Origin: Asterionellopsis glacialis | Taxonomy: Eukaryota > Bacillariophyta > Plagiogrammaphyceae > Rhaphoneidales > Asterionellopsidaceae | Assembly (NCBI GenBank): GCA_014885115.2 | Contig: WKLE02002844.1 | Coordinates: forward strand, 1-29,016 | Length of the DNA stretch: 29,016 nt | Direction: 5' to 3' | In this document: positions 10,901-21,117 of the stretch, piece after piece | How positions within the stretch are numbered: position 1 is the stretch's first letter | Layout: each line of letters begins with the position of its first letter | Made by a program: the position numbers and the translations under genes | The notes under the pieces: generated by a model | Database searches by the model: none | What the model was told of the DNA's origin: nothing | What the model saw: the letters and a program-made list of their open reading frames with translations, nothing else

Positions 10901-13105
10901 TTCTTGCTCTCCTATTGCATTGAGAGTTGCGTCTAGTTGAAAGAACAAACAACGCACATACGATATTACTTTACTTTGCTCAACTCTGTTTTTTTTTTTC
11001 GTGTGTGTCGTAGAGCTATTGATGCCAAGGATGATCTTCTTAGTAAAAGTACACAATGCCAGAGTGAATTTGCCGAGTTGTTACGACCTGTATTTTTAGA
11101 GCGTAAGAAAGAATCTGTTCAAGAACTTCAAGAGGTGCTTCCCACGAAGGATGAAAAGGTTGTATTTTGTGAATTGTCACCGTTACAAAAACGTGTGTAC
11201 GAACACATATTGTCTTTGCCTGATTATCAGCTTCTAAAGAAGGCCAATGGACCCTGTGATTGTGGAGTAAATCAAAAGTTCTTCACTGAATACAAACTTA
11301 TGAAAACCAAAAAAGAACGTGCTGAATATACACGGAAAAACAAGGACAATTTGGTATCGCGAAAGAATTGTTGTTATCCTATTCCCTTGAATCCTAAGCG
11401 TTTAAAAGTTGGGCAACCGCGAATAGACCCAAAGGCAGTTCTTTGGATCGGACAGCACAAGGATAACATGCCATGTTCCGAAGATAAGGGTTCCAGTTGT
11501 CCTTTTTGTATTTTGTTGCCAGCGCTTCAAAAACTCTATAAAGTCTGTTCTCACATAGCATTACTTCAAGTGGATAAAGATCCTCAACATCTCAAAGAGG
11601 GGTCCAAGTTACGGCAAGAGAAGCAAAAAGTTCTTGACTTTGCGAAAGTTGCACTACCACCTAATGTCTTACAATACCTTCCTGGTAAATCCTACGTAAG
11701 ACAGGATGGAATTATGGACAATCATATGCTCTTGTCTGGAAAGATGGCAGCAGTAGACGAACTACTACGGGAATGTAGCAGTCGTGGTGATCGAGTTTTA
11801 TTGTTCTCGTATTCAACTACCACCTTGGATCTCATTGAACACTACGTGAAGTCCAAGGGAATCTCTTTTGTTCGTCTGGATGGGTCCACTACGACCAAAT
11901 CTCGGCAGAATTTGATTGATAAATTCCAAAACGATGAAACTATATTACTCTTCTTGATATCTACGTTGGCAGGAGGACTTGGTTTGAACCTTACCAGTGC
12001 AAATGTCGTCATTGTGTTTGATGTTAATTGGAATCCCAGTTACGATGAGCAGGCACAAGACAGAGCCTATAGGATCGGACAGAATAGGGATGTACAAGTA
12101 ATTCGTCTCGTCGCACGTGGAACAATAGAGGAACTCAAATACATTCGTCAATTATACAAAGTACAGTTGAAACAGGAAACTCTCGCTAATGCAGCCAAGT
12201 CAGCCCCGCGTCTCTTTCGTGGAGTTGCTGGAGACAATGAAAGGAAGGGGGAACTATTCGGTTCGGAGAACTTGCTGAAATTTAAGGACGGCAGTTTTAT
12301 GAGCGATATGTGGAAGTCTGCTAAGAGGCAAAACCCGACTAAAAAAATGGGCAATCTAGAGGTACAGCAGACAGCTGATCTAAGCAAGACGATATCAAAC
12401 ATGAGTATTCAAGAAATTGATAAGATTGCTGAAGACACAGAAGAGGAGCAGTCGAATGATTATGTTGTTCGTAAGCCCATAGTTAGTAAGGAGCATGCTG
12501 TCAACCATGAAGACTTTTTAAGGGGAGACCGCGGAGACGCGGCCTTGCATCCCGGCGACGAGGGTTATGATGAGGTATTAGGTGGATATAGCCAGGTTGT
12601 TCAAAGTGCTTATGAACACGGTGGCATATGCTGTACAAGCCTGGAAGAAGATGAAGAAACAGTAGATGTCATACATGATCGCTCAGCTCGTTTGAACTCT
12701 ATTCCTGAAGAAAACGAGCCAAAGATGGTAGAAGATGCTCCTCCTATGATTGTTAATATGGCGGAATTAGGTAATCAGACAGCCAATGGCAATAACGATG
12801 GCAATGCATACTCACAGGAAACGGTTCCAATCTACAAAGAATTGAGATCGGCAAAAGAACGATCCCGTGATCTGACAGTCAAAGAATCTGCCCTCCTGCA
12901 AGTGTCGAAAGGAGAAAATGTCAACACCACAACTAACAGAAAAGGCATACCTAAACCTGCTCAAACAAAAAAATCTGCGGGAAAGAAAAGACCACGGATT
13001 TGTCAGCGTGCCGATGTGGATGTTCTAATTATGGGGGTCCCTCAGAAAATACTAAAAAAGAAAAAAACCAGTTCACTGTTCACTGTCCGGGATATTTTGG
13101 GTTAA
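7931..13105 (+). CDS. ERCC6L2: ERCC6L2/CHR9-like Snf2-family DNA-dependent ATPase
   Basis: This is a nuclear chromatin/DNA-repair translocase. Two exons, 7931-10863 and 11014-13105 (intron in phase 2), give 1674 residues. Residues 1 to about 690 are low complexity (Gln, Ser, Thr, Lys runs, acidic patches). The Snf2 core follows: motif I GHDMGMGKT (732-740, Lys739), motif II as DEFH (906-909), a GLTGT motif III, then the second lobe with STLAGGLGLN (1294-1303) and QAQDRAYRIGQ (1324-1334, arginine fingers 1328/1331). The ERCC6L2 assignment rests on a Cys-rich insert (CDC 1059-1061, CC 1097-1098, then CPFC), which I recall in plant CHR9 and partly in human ERCC6L2, and on the ELFG block after the helicase (1391-1394). 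The family acts in DNA-break repair and genome stability. A CSB-type ATPase is the main alternative, but the insert and ELFG argue against it. Confidence 0.88.
7980..9830 (+). repeat. Trinucleotide-rich low-complexity coding tract
   Basis: The 5' end of the Snf2 gene is built of CAA, TCA/TCT, ACA and GAT/GAC runs that encode Gln, Ser, Thr and Asp. Clear blocks are the CAA run near 9425-9450 (seven Gln), the serine run near 8700-8730, and Asp codons near 8460-8480. This tract also produces long spurious open frames on the other strand (for example 8320-9123). Confidence 0.75.
10864..11013 (+). other. Intron of the Snf2 gene (150 bp)
   Basis: It starts GTACGT and ends after a pyrimidine tract (a run of T at about 10988-10999) with GTCGTAG. 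It interrupts an Arg codon (CG/A); removal joins KYG-R-AIDAKDD without a stop. Read through, the frame ends at TAG 10934-10936. The position falls between the two helicase lobes. Confidence 0.88.
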
Positions 13106-13159
13106 CGAGTGCAAATTTAGATATTTCAAATTTCGTAACGTAACAAGGCACTCTCTAGA

Positions 13160-13168
13160 NNNNNNNNN
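13160..13168. other. Assembly gap (9 N)
   Basis: Nine undetermined bases lie 55 bp past the Snf2 stop codon and 111 bp before the next start. No coding region is affected, but the true spacing between the two plus-strand genes is unknown. Confidence 0.95.
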
Positions 13169-13278
13169 TTGCGAGACGTGTTTGGAGACGTGCTACTGCT
13201 GCTCGAGTTGATCTGAGAAAGCAAAGGAGACACAACAATTTTTTGCTTTTCTATTTCCAGATCAAATCAAATTGAACC

Positions 13279-15667
13279 ATGTCAGATCTATTTGTAGGCT
13301 TTGTTGGTCTACTTGGTCTTTACGACGATCGCCCTAACAAACCCGTGGACAATGGAGAAAGTATTGCCGCACCATCAAGGATCGCATGGTGGTTCTCCTT
13401 GACTGTCAAAATTATCTTCTTTGCCACAGATTTTGTCAGCACAGCTCTTGACTGGCAAATTGTTTTCTCCCTTGCTAGAGGCAAATTCAAACTTGTATGG
13501 GCGGACGAAAGCGAGCAAGCGAACAGCACCGTCTCGCTTTGGTTCACCGTCGTCTTTGTTGTAATCATGATTCTCTCGCACTTAATTTTTTTGCGAGGAA
13601 AATGGTTCTATTTGCACAATAAAGATTGGGCCGCCTTCTCCATGACTGAAGTCGTTCTCTACGCAATTGAAGATGTAGCGGCAATTGAACTTTACATATT
13701 AGTTGAGGGTTTCTACAGTAATGATCGAGTTGTAGACAGGCTCAATGTTTTGCTCAGCAACTTCACTGGCTATATAGTGGTAGGAATTCTAACTTATCGC
13801 ATGTTTCAAAGTCCTCGTCCTCCCTGTGGAGCCTATATGTTTCTTTTCCTAACTTTGCTACTAGTCATACTTGTATCTTTGGCATCATATATTTCACTCT
13901 TTGCGGGTGGTTTTGAGGACGCTATCGACAAAAATGAATTCAATGGAGCATTGCTGTATCCAATCGCCGCTGGATCTCTGGGAGGATTGATCTTCTTATA
14001 TATATTGATTCTAGTCTGTAAATGGGATCAATGCCTCAGGTGGACTAGGACTCGAGCAGAGCAGGAAGATACCGAGGAACAAATTGACGACGAGGAAGGG
14101 GACTTGGCGATCTTGGCGAATGAGACCTCAATCTTGGAGAACAACGAACAAATTGAGCACAACAAGACCGCATTTATTATAATTTGGACTTTCGTTTTTA
14201 TTGGTTCAATTTTCTTAGGTCAATCCTTAGCCGATGAATCAAAAGAAGTAGGAAACATTGAAAATTTTCGGTAAGTTTTGTGAGAAAAGACATTTCGAGA
14301 CAGTGCTGATGCCTTGCTGTCATTGTCCTAATTTCTCGAGTCTTTTTCTTTTTGGCAGCTGGTCTCGTTCGTTTGACCAGACCAGGTTAGTCGGTAATAC
14401 AGATGGTATGAACATTTTCTTTGGACACAACGTCGATTGGGAAGATGTTGGGGATATCAACGGCGTCGGTTCAAGCATTACGATTGGTGCTATTTCGGAA
14501 CGCATTAGAAACGAAACCTACATGTACACCTCTATTTCTCGACTCCGAAGCCAGACAAGTTTCTGGGAAGAGCCTAGCTTTCCTTTAGTTTCTGTTCCAT
14601 CCTATGTTGTTGCAGCAAGTTTAAAAGGTAGAGTCAACGGAGGTTTTGTGACAAACACCACTGGCACGTATGGCTGGGTCTCTCTCTATTCGGACTATCG
14701 TGGTCCGTTGGTCCCAGATGATGGTCAGCAGTATCATGTCAGTGTCACTGTCGGAGGAGACAGTATTAAAAGATTTAAAACTCGTTTCGGTGCAGACACG
14801 GTTGTGGCAGATGTGAATTCAGTTCGTCGTGTTGGTGGTTTCCCTTATGCTGACAAATCTCGGGGATTTGTGCAAGCAGCCGGACCATGGCAGGTAGGTC
14901 GATGCACCTATGCTAGTTCCGACTGCATATGTCAGGGGGGAAGTAACGATTGCACTGTTACTAATTTTGTCGAAGAACTTGGGAATCCAATTTTGGGAAG
15001 CTTTCCGGGTGAAGAGTTCGGACGCCAACTTTCAATGGCTGAACTGAACAGTTCTGTTCTTGCAATTGCTTCTACTCGTCGACCTGAGACCAAAAACTCG
15101 GGTTCAGTAACAATTATGCACATGCCTTTTGCAACCAAGGAAGGGCAGACGCTAGCCTGGTCAAAAATGACTAGGAAACCACTCAGCAGTAACGAGGTAG
15201 AAGATCAATTTGCCCACAGTATAGCGATGAGTGGTGATGGTCAACGTCTCCTCGTTGGTGCACCAAAGGCAAAAGGAGGGGGAGCTGCATATGTATTTGA
15301 CTACAATGGTATTGACTGGTCACTACACACCAAGTTGACACCAAAGACAGGGAATGAAACCAGAGAGGTACAGTTCTATGGCTATGCAGTGTCAATCGAC
15401 GCTACCGGAAAACGTATTGCTATCGCTGCTGAAACTGACGACTCGTCCTACGTGTACACGTACGAAAATAGCGACAAGCAAACGACGACGTGGATAACGA
15501 TTGGTGGTGTCATTGGAGGTGGCCCTGCAGGTAACTATGCGGCAGGGTATGAGAATTCTCTTAGCCTAAATTACAAAGGCAACTTTCTTGCATTTGGAGA
15601 CATTGGAGTTGACGATTCGGCAGGTCGTGGCCGTGTGCGAATCTACAAATTTACAGAGCAGTTTTAA
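13279..15667 (+). CDS. Multi-pass membrane protein with C-terminal FG-GAP-like domain
   Basis: Two exons (13279-14270, 14359-15667) join in phase 2 to give 766 residues. Residues about 35-320 hold six or seven hydrophobic helices, including an acidic helix segment (VVLYAIEDVAAIELYIL) and a helix closing the region just before an NIENF segment. A charged loop (EQEDTEEQIDDEEGD) lies before the last helix. The remaining about 430 residues are soluble and end in FG-GAP-like blades: FGRQLSMAEL, FAHSIAMSGDGQRLLVGAP, FYGYAVSIDATGKRIAIAAE and a final LAFGD-x-RVRIYKF strand. FG-GAP repeats form beta-propellers as in integrin alpha chains and usually bind ligands outside the cell, so a surface receptor or adhesion role is possible (inference). 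I do not recognise the membrane domain. The start ATG follows AATTGAACC. It converges on the CHAT gene. Confidence 0.8.
14271..14358 (+). other. Intron of the membrane/FG-GAP gene (88 bp)
   Basis: The donor is GTAAGT and the acceptor TTTTTGGCAG after a pyrimidine tract. The split codon CG/C gives Arg; the joined protein reads NIENF-R-WSRSFDQ. Without removal the first frame stops at 14272-14274, three bases into the intron. Confidence 0.9.
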
Positions 15668-15710
15668 GTCTTACTTGAGTTTCCAGACATATTTTCCATT
15701 TAAGAACAAG

Positions 15711-18457
15711 TCAAACATTCAACTCTTTGGCAATGCTATCCAAAATTTCACACTCCAATTTACTGTAGGCGCATATTGTTATTTGTTTCAACCCTTTGTA
15801 GCCTTTGCATTGCGACAGCTCCTCTACAGCTATTCGTAAGGGATGTGCAGGATTCCCCCCAGATCTGATTCCAGAAGAGATAAGGCTGAAACCCACTGGT
15901 AAGATAAGAAAGCAAAATTAGATATAAATGATTGAGAGAGTCCACTTTATAGTCGGTTCACGATCCTGCACACTTATACACAAGTTTTACCTGCTTCTAG
16001 CCCATTCTCCTCAGCTCGCTTGAGACACGACCGGTATGCACAACGAAGTAAAATATCTTTTTTGTGTGTTGGACGTTTTTGCAGGAATGACATATAATTG
16101 TATGACGGTCCAGCTGTGAAAATCACGTAAGGCGCTTTAAGCCTGCCATAAGTTTTGGATTCTGAGCCTACAATCTGAGCATCTCCAGTATCACACCGCA
16201 TAACCCCCCAAGGTGTTGTAGACCCATGAATCTTTAATCTATCTATTTCTAAGCTATTACCACCTGCAGTCGCCACTGCCCAGTCAACCCCTCCAGGACG
16301 CGGGATGCACCCTTCATTGGTTGCACAGACTATCCCATACTTCTTGGACGATCTGTAAGAATAGTTGACCACAGAAGAACGTTTTTGTATAACAAACGAA
16401 AATGTCCGCTTAGTTCTAGGCCTAGCAACATTAATTTCTTCTTCCAGCCCTTCATTCATATATAAAATCTCAGAAGCTTGAACCTGATAAGATGGATTCA
16501 CCAATCGCTGTCGTAATTCGTTGTTTTCTTTTCTCAAAATTTCATTTTCTTTTCGTAAAAGCAAGATTTCTCTCTCTTTTGTAACTGCCTTTGTTTCGTC
16601 CACAAAATTTGCTACCGTTTTCTCAACTTTACTGCTGAACGTGATTTCTCTCCCTAAACTTTCCTGCACGTGCTCCAACTGTTTATGAATTTTAGAAGCT
16701 TCGGCGTACTTCCCTTTCGAATAGACTTTGTCAAAAGCCTCCTGTAGTTGCCTTTCTTTGACATGGAAGTCAGTTTGGATTGGAAATTGGTCCAAAAGGA
16801 AGTGGAGCTCTTCTATGATTTCTCTGTAATCCTTTGCCTTTTGGGGGTAACTTTTGGGATTGGCAACAATATCATTAAATTCTTGTTGTTTATGCCTGAT
16901 CTCAATTTCAATAGCCCGCCGTGAGTCGATGCGTGTTTCAAATTCTGGTTTTTTCCCAATATGGATAAGTGCCTCAAACTCGTGCTTTTGTATGCGTATG
17001 GCGTTATCGTAGATTTTTGAAGGATTGCCTTCCCCAATAATGCGAAAGATGGTTTTACATCTATTTGACATGAATTGATGGACTTCTGTTTCCTGTTTTT
17101 CGCCCTCTGGAACAAGGAGTTTGGAAAGCTCCGAGGCAGATTTCACGATTGTAAAATCTGTTGCCAATTCGGGACGTGTTGAAAAGAATATTATGCCAAA
17201 CAGCTTAACGGATCGCTCAACATCCAAAGGAGGAAGAACAACACGGACGTGGTTTGACAGTTTCTTAATATTGAGCTCCTCAGTATATGGGCAGACAACC
17301 AGGACACGATTGTACTCTGTGGCAGTAAAAAGATTACAAATGAATGCGCCAAGCTTTATCATCATATTTGACTTTAGCTCTCTTGCATCAATTACAAGTA
17401 ATGCTCTTTCTTCCTTCAGTATTTCGGATACACTTGCACAAAATCTTTGAAAAACTAAATCAGAACTCTGGAGAACTGAGAAGAGTTTGTGGAGCTCACC
17501 GAACGGGGTTCCACACTGGTCGTGATTCGGTTTCTCTTCAAGCCAAAGTATTGGTTTTATAAGGAACTGCCGAGGCCTTTCATAGATGTATTTGCACACA
17601 GCTCTGGCAAGACTTGATTTTCCTATCCCCTTTGGTCCGGTAATTTGAACAAGCCGAGCTGTCTTAATTTTGAGTGCTTCATGAATTGCCAATTCTCTCC
17701 CGAATAAAAAGTCTGGCTGTGTAGGGAAAATAGAGATATTATTCGTCTCTATCTGAGTCGCAGTTGTGTACCCTTTTGGAAAAACTTGGATGTCATGGTA
17801 ATTCTTATAGGACCGTTCTTTCTCTTTACTATCGGGCAGTAAAATGAACTTTTCTAACTCCGCTTTACTGACCATCGAAGATACGACTTTACTCGCCGTA
17901 CGAAAGGACTTGATCAAACTATGCCCACAGACAACACCGCGGTACAAAGACCGAGTGAATTCAATTGCAGCCAAATTGTTCAGCCTCTCCCCATTCTTGC
18001 AGCAAATTACATGTGGAATTCCAGCTGCAAGAAGTTCTCGTCCCATACTTTCAGAGTCACACATGGACAAAAATACAACCTTGACATTATTGTTGTGCGC
18101 TTCAAACAGCTGTTGAATTTCTCCCTGAACACGTCCTAGGACATGGACACCACCCTGTCCATCTTCAAAAAATGCATATGGCTGGGGGCTTGATGCTGCA
18201 TGTCCCGAAAAGTGCAGGATTGAACTACGACCATGGGCAAGAACAGCAGTCACATCATCTGTCGTACAACCAGAAAATTCTACATCAATCTCATTCCCTG
18301 TCTGATTTTTAGCTTCTTTCAGTGTTTCGTCCACGATAGTCTTCTCCTTTTCCAAATCAAGTGTGCGGATTGGTACAAGCTTTCCTGTTTTATCTGTTCC
18401 AGCCAAGGGTTTGGCATGAAAGACAGTGATCCGTCCATACCTTTTCGAATCACCCAT
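15711..18457 (-). CDS. CHAT protease / STAND-like NTPase / macro domain fusion
   Basis: Two exons, 18457-15991 and 15895-15711, joined in phase 1, give 883 residues. Residues 1-195: CHAT (caspase/separase-like peptidase) with both catalytic positions, His86 in LHFSGHA and Cys133 in VVFLSMCDSE, plus the GIPHVI turn. Residues about 250-490: NTPase with the STAND lead-in LFGRE (251-255), Walker A GPKGIGKS (274-281), Walker B LLVID (353-357), a PPLDVERSVKLF helix and a GNP motif near 477-479, resembling NB-ARC. Residues about 505-655: helical, with a coiled coil from about 625 to 652. Residues about 692-883: macro domain, with ATN (Asn714), PGGVD (Asp725), YVIFTAGP (777-784) and SLISSGIRSGG (826-836). 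Macro domains bind or remove ADP-ribose. No WD40, LRR or TPR sensor is seen. The likely job is a ligand-triggered protease switch in defence or stress death (inference). Confidence 0.87.
15896..15990 (-). other. Intron of the CHAT-macro gene (95 bp)
   Basis: On the minus strand the donor is CAG/GTAAAA and the acceptor TTATCTTACCAG after a T-rich tract. Splicing joins a split codon (G/TG, Val) and yields NGLEA-VGFSLISSG, exactly where a macro domain passes from its Glu-Asn-Gly helix end into the next strand. Retention ends the protein after five more residues, within the macro fold. Confidence 0.88.
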
Positions 18458-18467
18458 TGATGTCCAT
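18450..18467 (-). promoter_or_regulatory. Short upstream ORF overlapping the CHAT-gene start
   Basis: An ATG 10 bases before the presumed start opens a 5-codon frame (MDING) whose TGA overlaps the main start (ATGGGTGA). If it lies in the mRNA it could lower translation of the main frame. The transcript start is not visible, so this is only a possibility. Confidence 0.35.
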
Positions 18468-19295
18468 TTTCTTCCCGCAGTATGACAAAACAGAAGAACT
18501 TTGGAAATACAGTAGTCTATGGTTCTCCTTCGACAAATGTAAGTCTTAAAATATCACAAACATGACAAATCTCTAGTCAAGTCTCTCGTTGATTCTGGTC
18601 GTGTAAAATGATCTGCTATCGAATCATGATTTTGAAAAATCCCTTCTCCCTCCGCGCGGTCTCAACCCCCCTTACCGCGGGAGTTTGGGTAAAGAGATAA
18701 TTTTAACCCTTTCCATTCCTGTCCATGCACTGAAATTGCACATACAACTTTTCTCTGTTGGAGTCTGGTTTGATGAACTTATCGTGTTGCTCACATACTG
18801 ATTGTTGAACAATTTTCAAAAGGAATTGAATTGTAGACAAGTATGCTTTTGTGATTGGCTATTGGCAAACTTCTCACCCCAGCGTGTCAACATCTGCCGT
18901 GTACATGATGGTGTTATTGTGTAGTCCTATATAGTAGCACTACGAAGGTAGGGGGGCGAAAACGTTGAACAAAATTAATATATATGCACTACAGTCTTAT
19001 TTTCTACCCATATAAAACATTCTCGCACAAGCTATCGCGAAAGGAAAGACAAATGCGTATAGATAGATATAATAGGATGATTCAGATTTTAACTTGTGTG
19101 AACCACCTGTATGCCTTCTTTGCCATTTCCTCCTCTGTGTTTGTGTTTGATTGCGTACCTTCGCGTGTGATTGTGTGTGGTCCATTGTGTTTACGTAAGA
19201 GTGGGTAAGTGTTTCAAATAATAATATAAATAGGGTTCGAGAGTCACAACGTATGTTTGGCTCTACTTAGCATGTCTTTCTGTGCCAGAGTGAAA
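18468..19295. other. Upstream region of the CHAT-macro gene
   Basis: About 830 bp with no convincing gene, presumably holding the promoter of the minus-strand CHAT gene and the 3' UTR of the small Ser-rich gene. A short GC-rich patch (about 18648-18690, with CCGCGCGG and CCGCGGG) stands out against the AT-rich surroundings. Short frames at 18984-19208 (+) and 18997-19185 (-) overlap each other and look random. Confidence 0.45.
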
Positions 19296-19649
19296 CTAAA
19301 CACGTGTTAAATCATACGGTTGATAAAGTTTCTCTTGTTGTTCCATTCCTAATTCAACTTCAACTCCACCATCGTTTTTTTTTCCATCTTTTGATCGTCC
19401 TCCCGTAGAATGGCAAACAAAAAGACTTTCCACAGATTCATTTAATTTCATAGCCATATCAGTGAAAGATCTTCCTCTGCCACCCATACTGGCTTTGTTA
19501 CTCCTTGAGAGCATCGTTGAGGAGGAAGCAGAACGTGTGGTACGATAACTCTTATCTTCACTTGGCATACTGCGTATTTTCAAAGAGTCTTCATCACCGC
19601 AACTGTCAGTACTTTTCATACTGTGATTGATCTTTAAAAAGGATGACAT
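19296..19649 (-). CDS. Small Ser-rich protein, unknown function
   Basis: I do not recognise it. The frame is open from 19859, but the preferred start is the ATG at 19649, which follows an A/C-rich leader (CAAACAAACACCAACACC) like other starts here; this gives 117 residues. The protein is polar, with Ser/Thr/Arg-rich residues about 35-60, a Gly-Arg turn (GGRGRS) followed by an amphipathic segment (FTDMAMKLNESVESLFVC), then a Lys/Asp/Gly-rich stretch and a C-terminal QQEKLYQPYDL. No signal peptide or membrane helix is seen. The upstream 70 residues in frame are poorly protein-like. It may be a lineage-specific regulatory protein; the gene itself is likely but not certain. Confidence 0.5.
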   Translation of the reverse strand: MSSFLKINHSMKSTDSCGDEDSLKIRSMPSEDKSYRTTRSASSSTMLSRSNKASMGGRGRSFTDMAMKLNESVESLFVCHSTGGRSKDGKKNDGGVEVELGMEQQEKLYQPYDLTRV

Positions 19650-21117
19650 GGTGTTGGTGTTTGTTTGATTGAGTAAGTATTGAATCCAAAATAAAAAGAC
19701 AGAAACTGCGTCTAGAGTTTTGCTTGTTTTTCTCTGAAGTGTTCCAGCACAAAAACGGAAGAACAAATATGAATGGGTAGGAAAGATATGGTTTTTCTTG
19801 TGCTTGCTCGATCGGCGAATCGTGTGAGAAGATTTCCCAAAAAACGAATCATTGGTCATTTATCTCGAAATGATCGATTTATTTAGCCAAATATATTGCA
19901 TTCTATCTTACGGTACTATAAAAAATGTGAAGGCTTCCGCATTGATGTATTAAGGATCCATCTTCCGTTTGGTGGGAATAACAGCCTATGTGACATTTAT
20001 ACATATCCTCATTTTTGTATGGTATATATACAAAGGATGGATGAATCAGAATTTTTTTCATTCTTTCACAAGACTCCAATCCCTTGGGCTGGTGGTACAG
20101 ATAATTGATACCAGATAAAACAATATTGTACAATGTTCATTACCATAAGAAGAATCAATTATTGATCAGTCCAACCGACATTTGCCAACGAAACGAGTCC
20201 CGTATGTCAGAAAATTGAAGAATTGAGCGATCAAGCCTATCGGACGGTCTGTCTGTCTGTCTTCTGTGTATCTGTCTGTCGGACGGTCTGTCTGTCTTTC
20301 GATCGATTCTAAAATGAGACGGTTGGCACTTTGTAGAATGTAAAATTTACATATACTAAATTAATCGCATCTTTAAACTTTTAAAAAGTCATTGTATTGG
20401 AATTATCGATTTCTTGATTGGGAATGATAGTACATACTTGTATTATTAGCATATTCTACGCAAATTAAAAAAATAATATAAAAATACTTACTCAAAACGT
20501 CCATGTACCCGGTACGACATACAGGTAAATGTTCTTCTGTTTCTGTACAGTACTACCAATGATTACGTAGATAAGATCCCTGATAGGAACGATAATATGC
20601 GATGTTGAGTTCTTCAATTTTTGGTATCGTAGTGAATAGCTGTACCGTGTATACGGTACGAGCTCGTATAGATTCGGATAGGTGGGGTCCTAGAGAGGAC
20701 TACCAGCAGGTACAGGAACCACACGGAGGAGAGAACCACCCAATAACCGGATCAGAATACAGGCACATGCTGGACGTATTTGGTGTTCTCGTGCTTCGTC
20801 ACAAGTAGATTTCGTGTAGGTTTTGCTAGTACATCGACGTAGCCACAAAGCATTCAACGTCACGGACTCCGCATTCAAACACTTTATTATCGCACACATA
20901 TATCGATTGAACTCGGCTCTTGTAGTCACAAACAGCATAGTCTAGAGGTCCTACTGTAACCCTATCTCATCTATTTGTGTTCCTACTCACCTTTTCTTCT
21001 CCATTACGAAAATCGCAACGTAGAGACATTGAGAAGCAATTGTAATTAATAACGCCTCTTTAATCCACCAAAGCAACTTCAATTCAAACATCCGAAACTA
21101 AACCAAAAATAATAACA
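19650..21117. other. Intergenic region upstream of bZIP gene
   Basis: About 1.5 kb with no supportable gene. It includes a GTCT-rich simple repeat (listed separately) and a single ACGTCA (TGACGT reversed) half-site at 20857-20862, about 260 bp before the bZIP start. Frames at 19896-20108, 20602-20808 and 20690-20938 have no domain and look random. Confidence 0.45.
20241..20297. repeat. GTCT simple repeat with duplicated 18-bp block
   Basis: The block CGGACGGTCTGTCTGTCT occurs at 20241 and again at 20280, separated by more TCTG/TGTC units. This is a compound microsatellite with no coding role visible. Confidence 0.85.

Noticed and set aside
10937..13105. Separate gene starting at 10937
   Set aside because: Its first 25 residues are intron sequence. 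GTACGT...GTCGTAG removes the stop and joins two halves of one Snf2 ATPase in phase.
14258..15667. Separate gene starting at 14258
   Set aside because: The start lies in the preceding exon, and the 88-bp intron joins the two frames in phase into one protein.
15711..15896. Independent 61-residue ORF on the minus strand
   Set aside because: It begins at a GTG directly after a splice acceptor and matches the missing end of the macro domain, so it is an exon.
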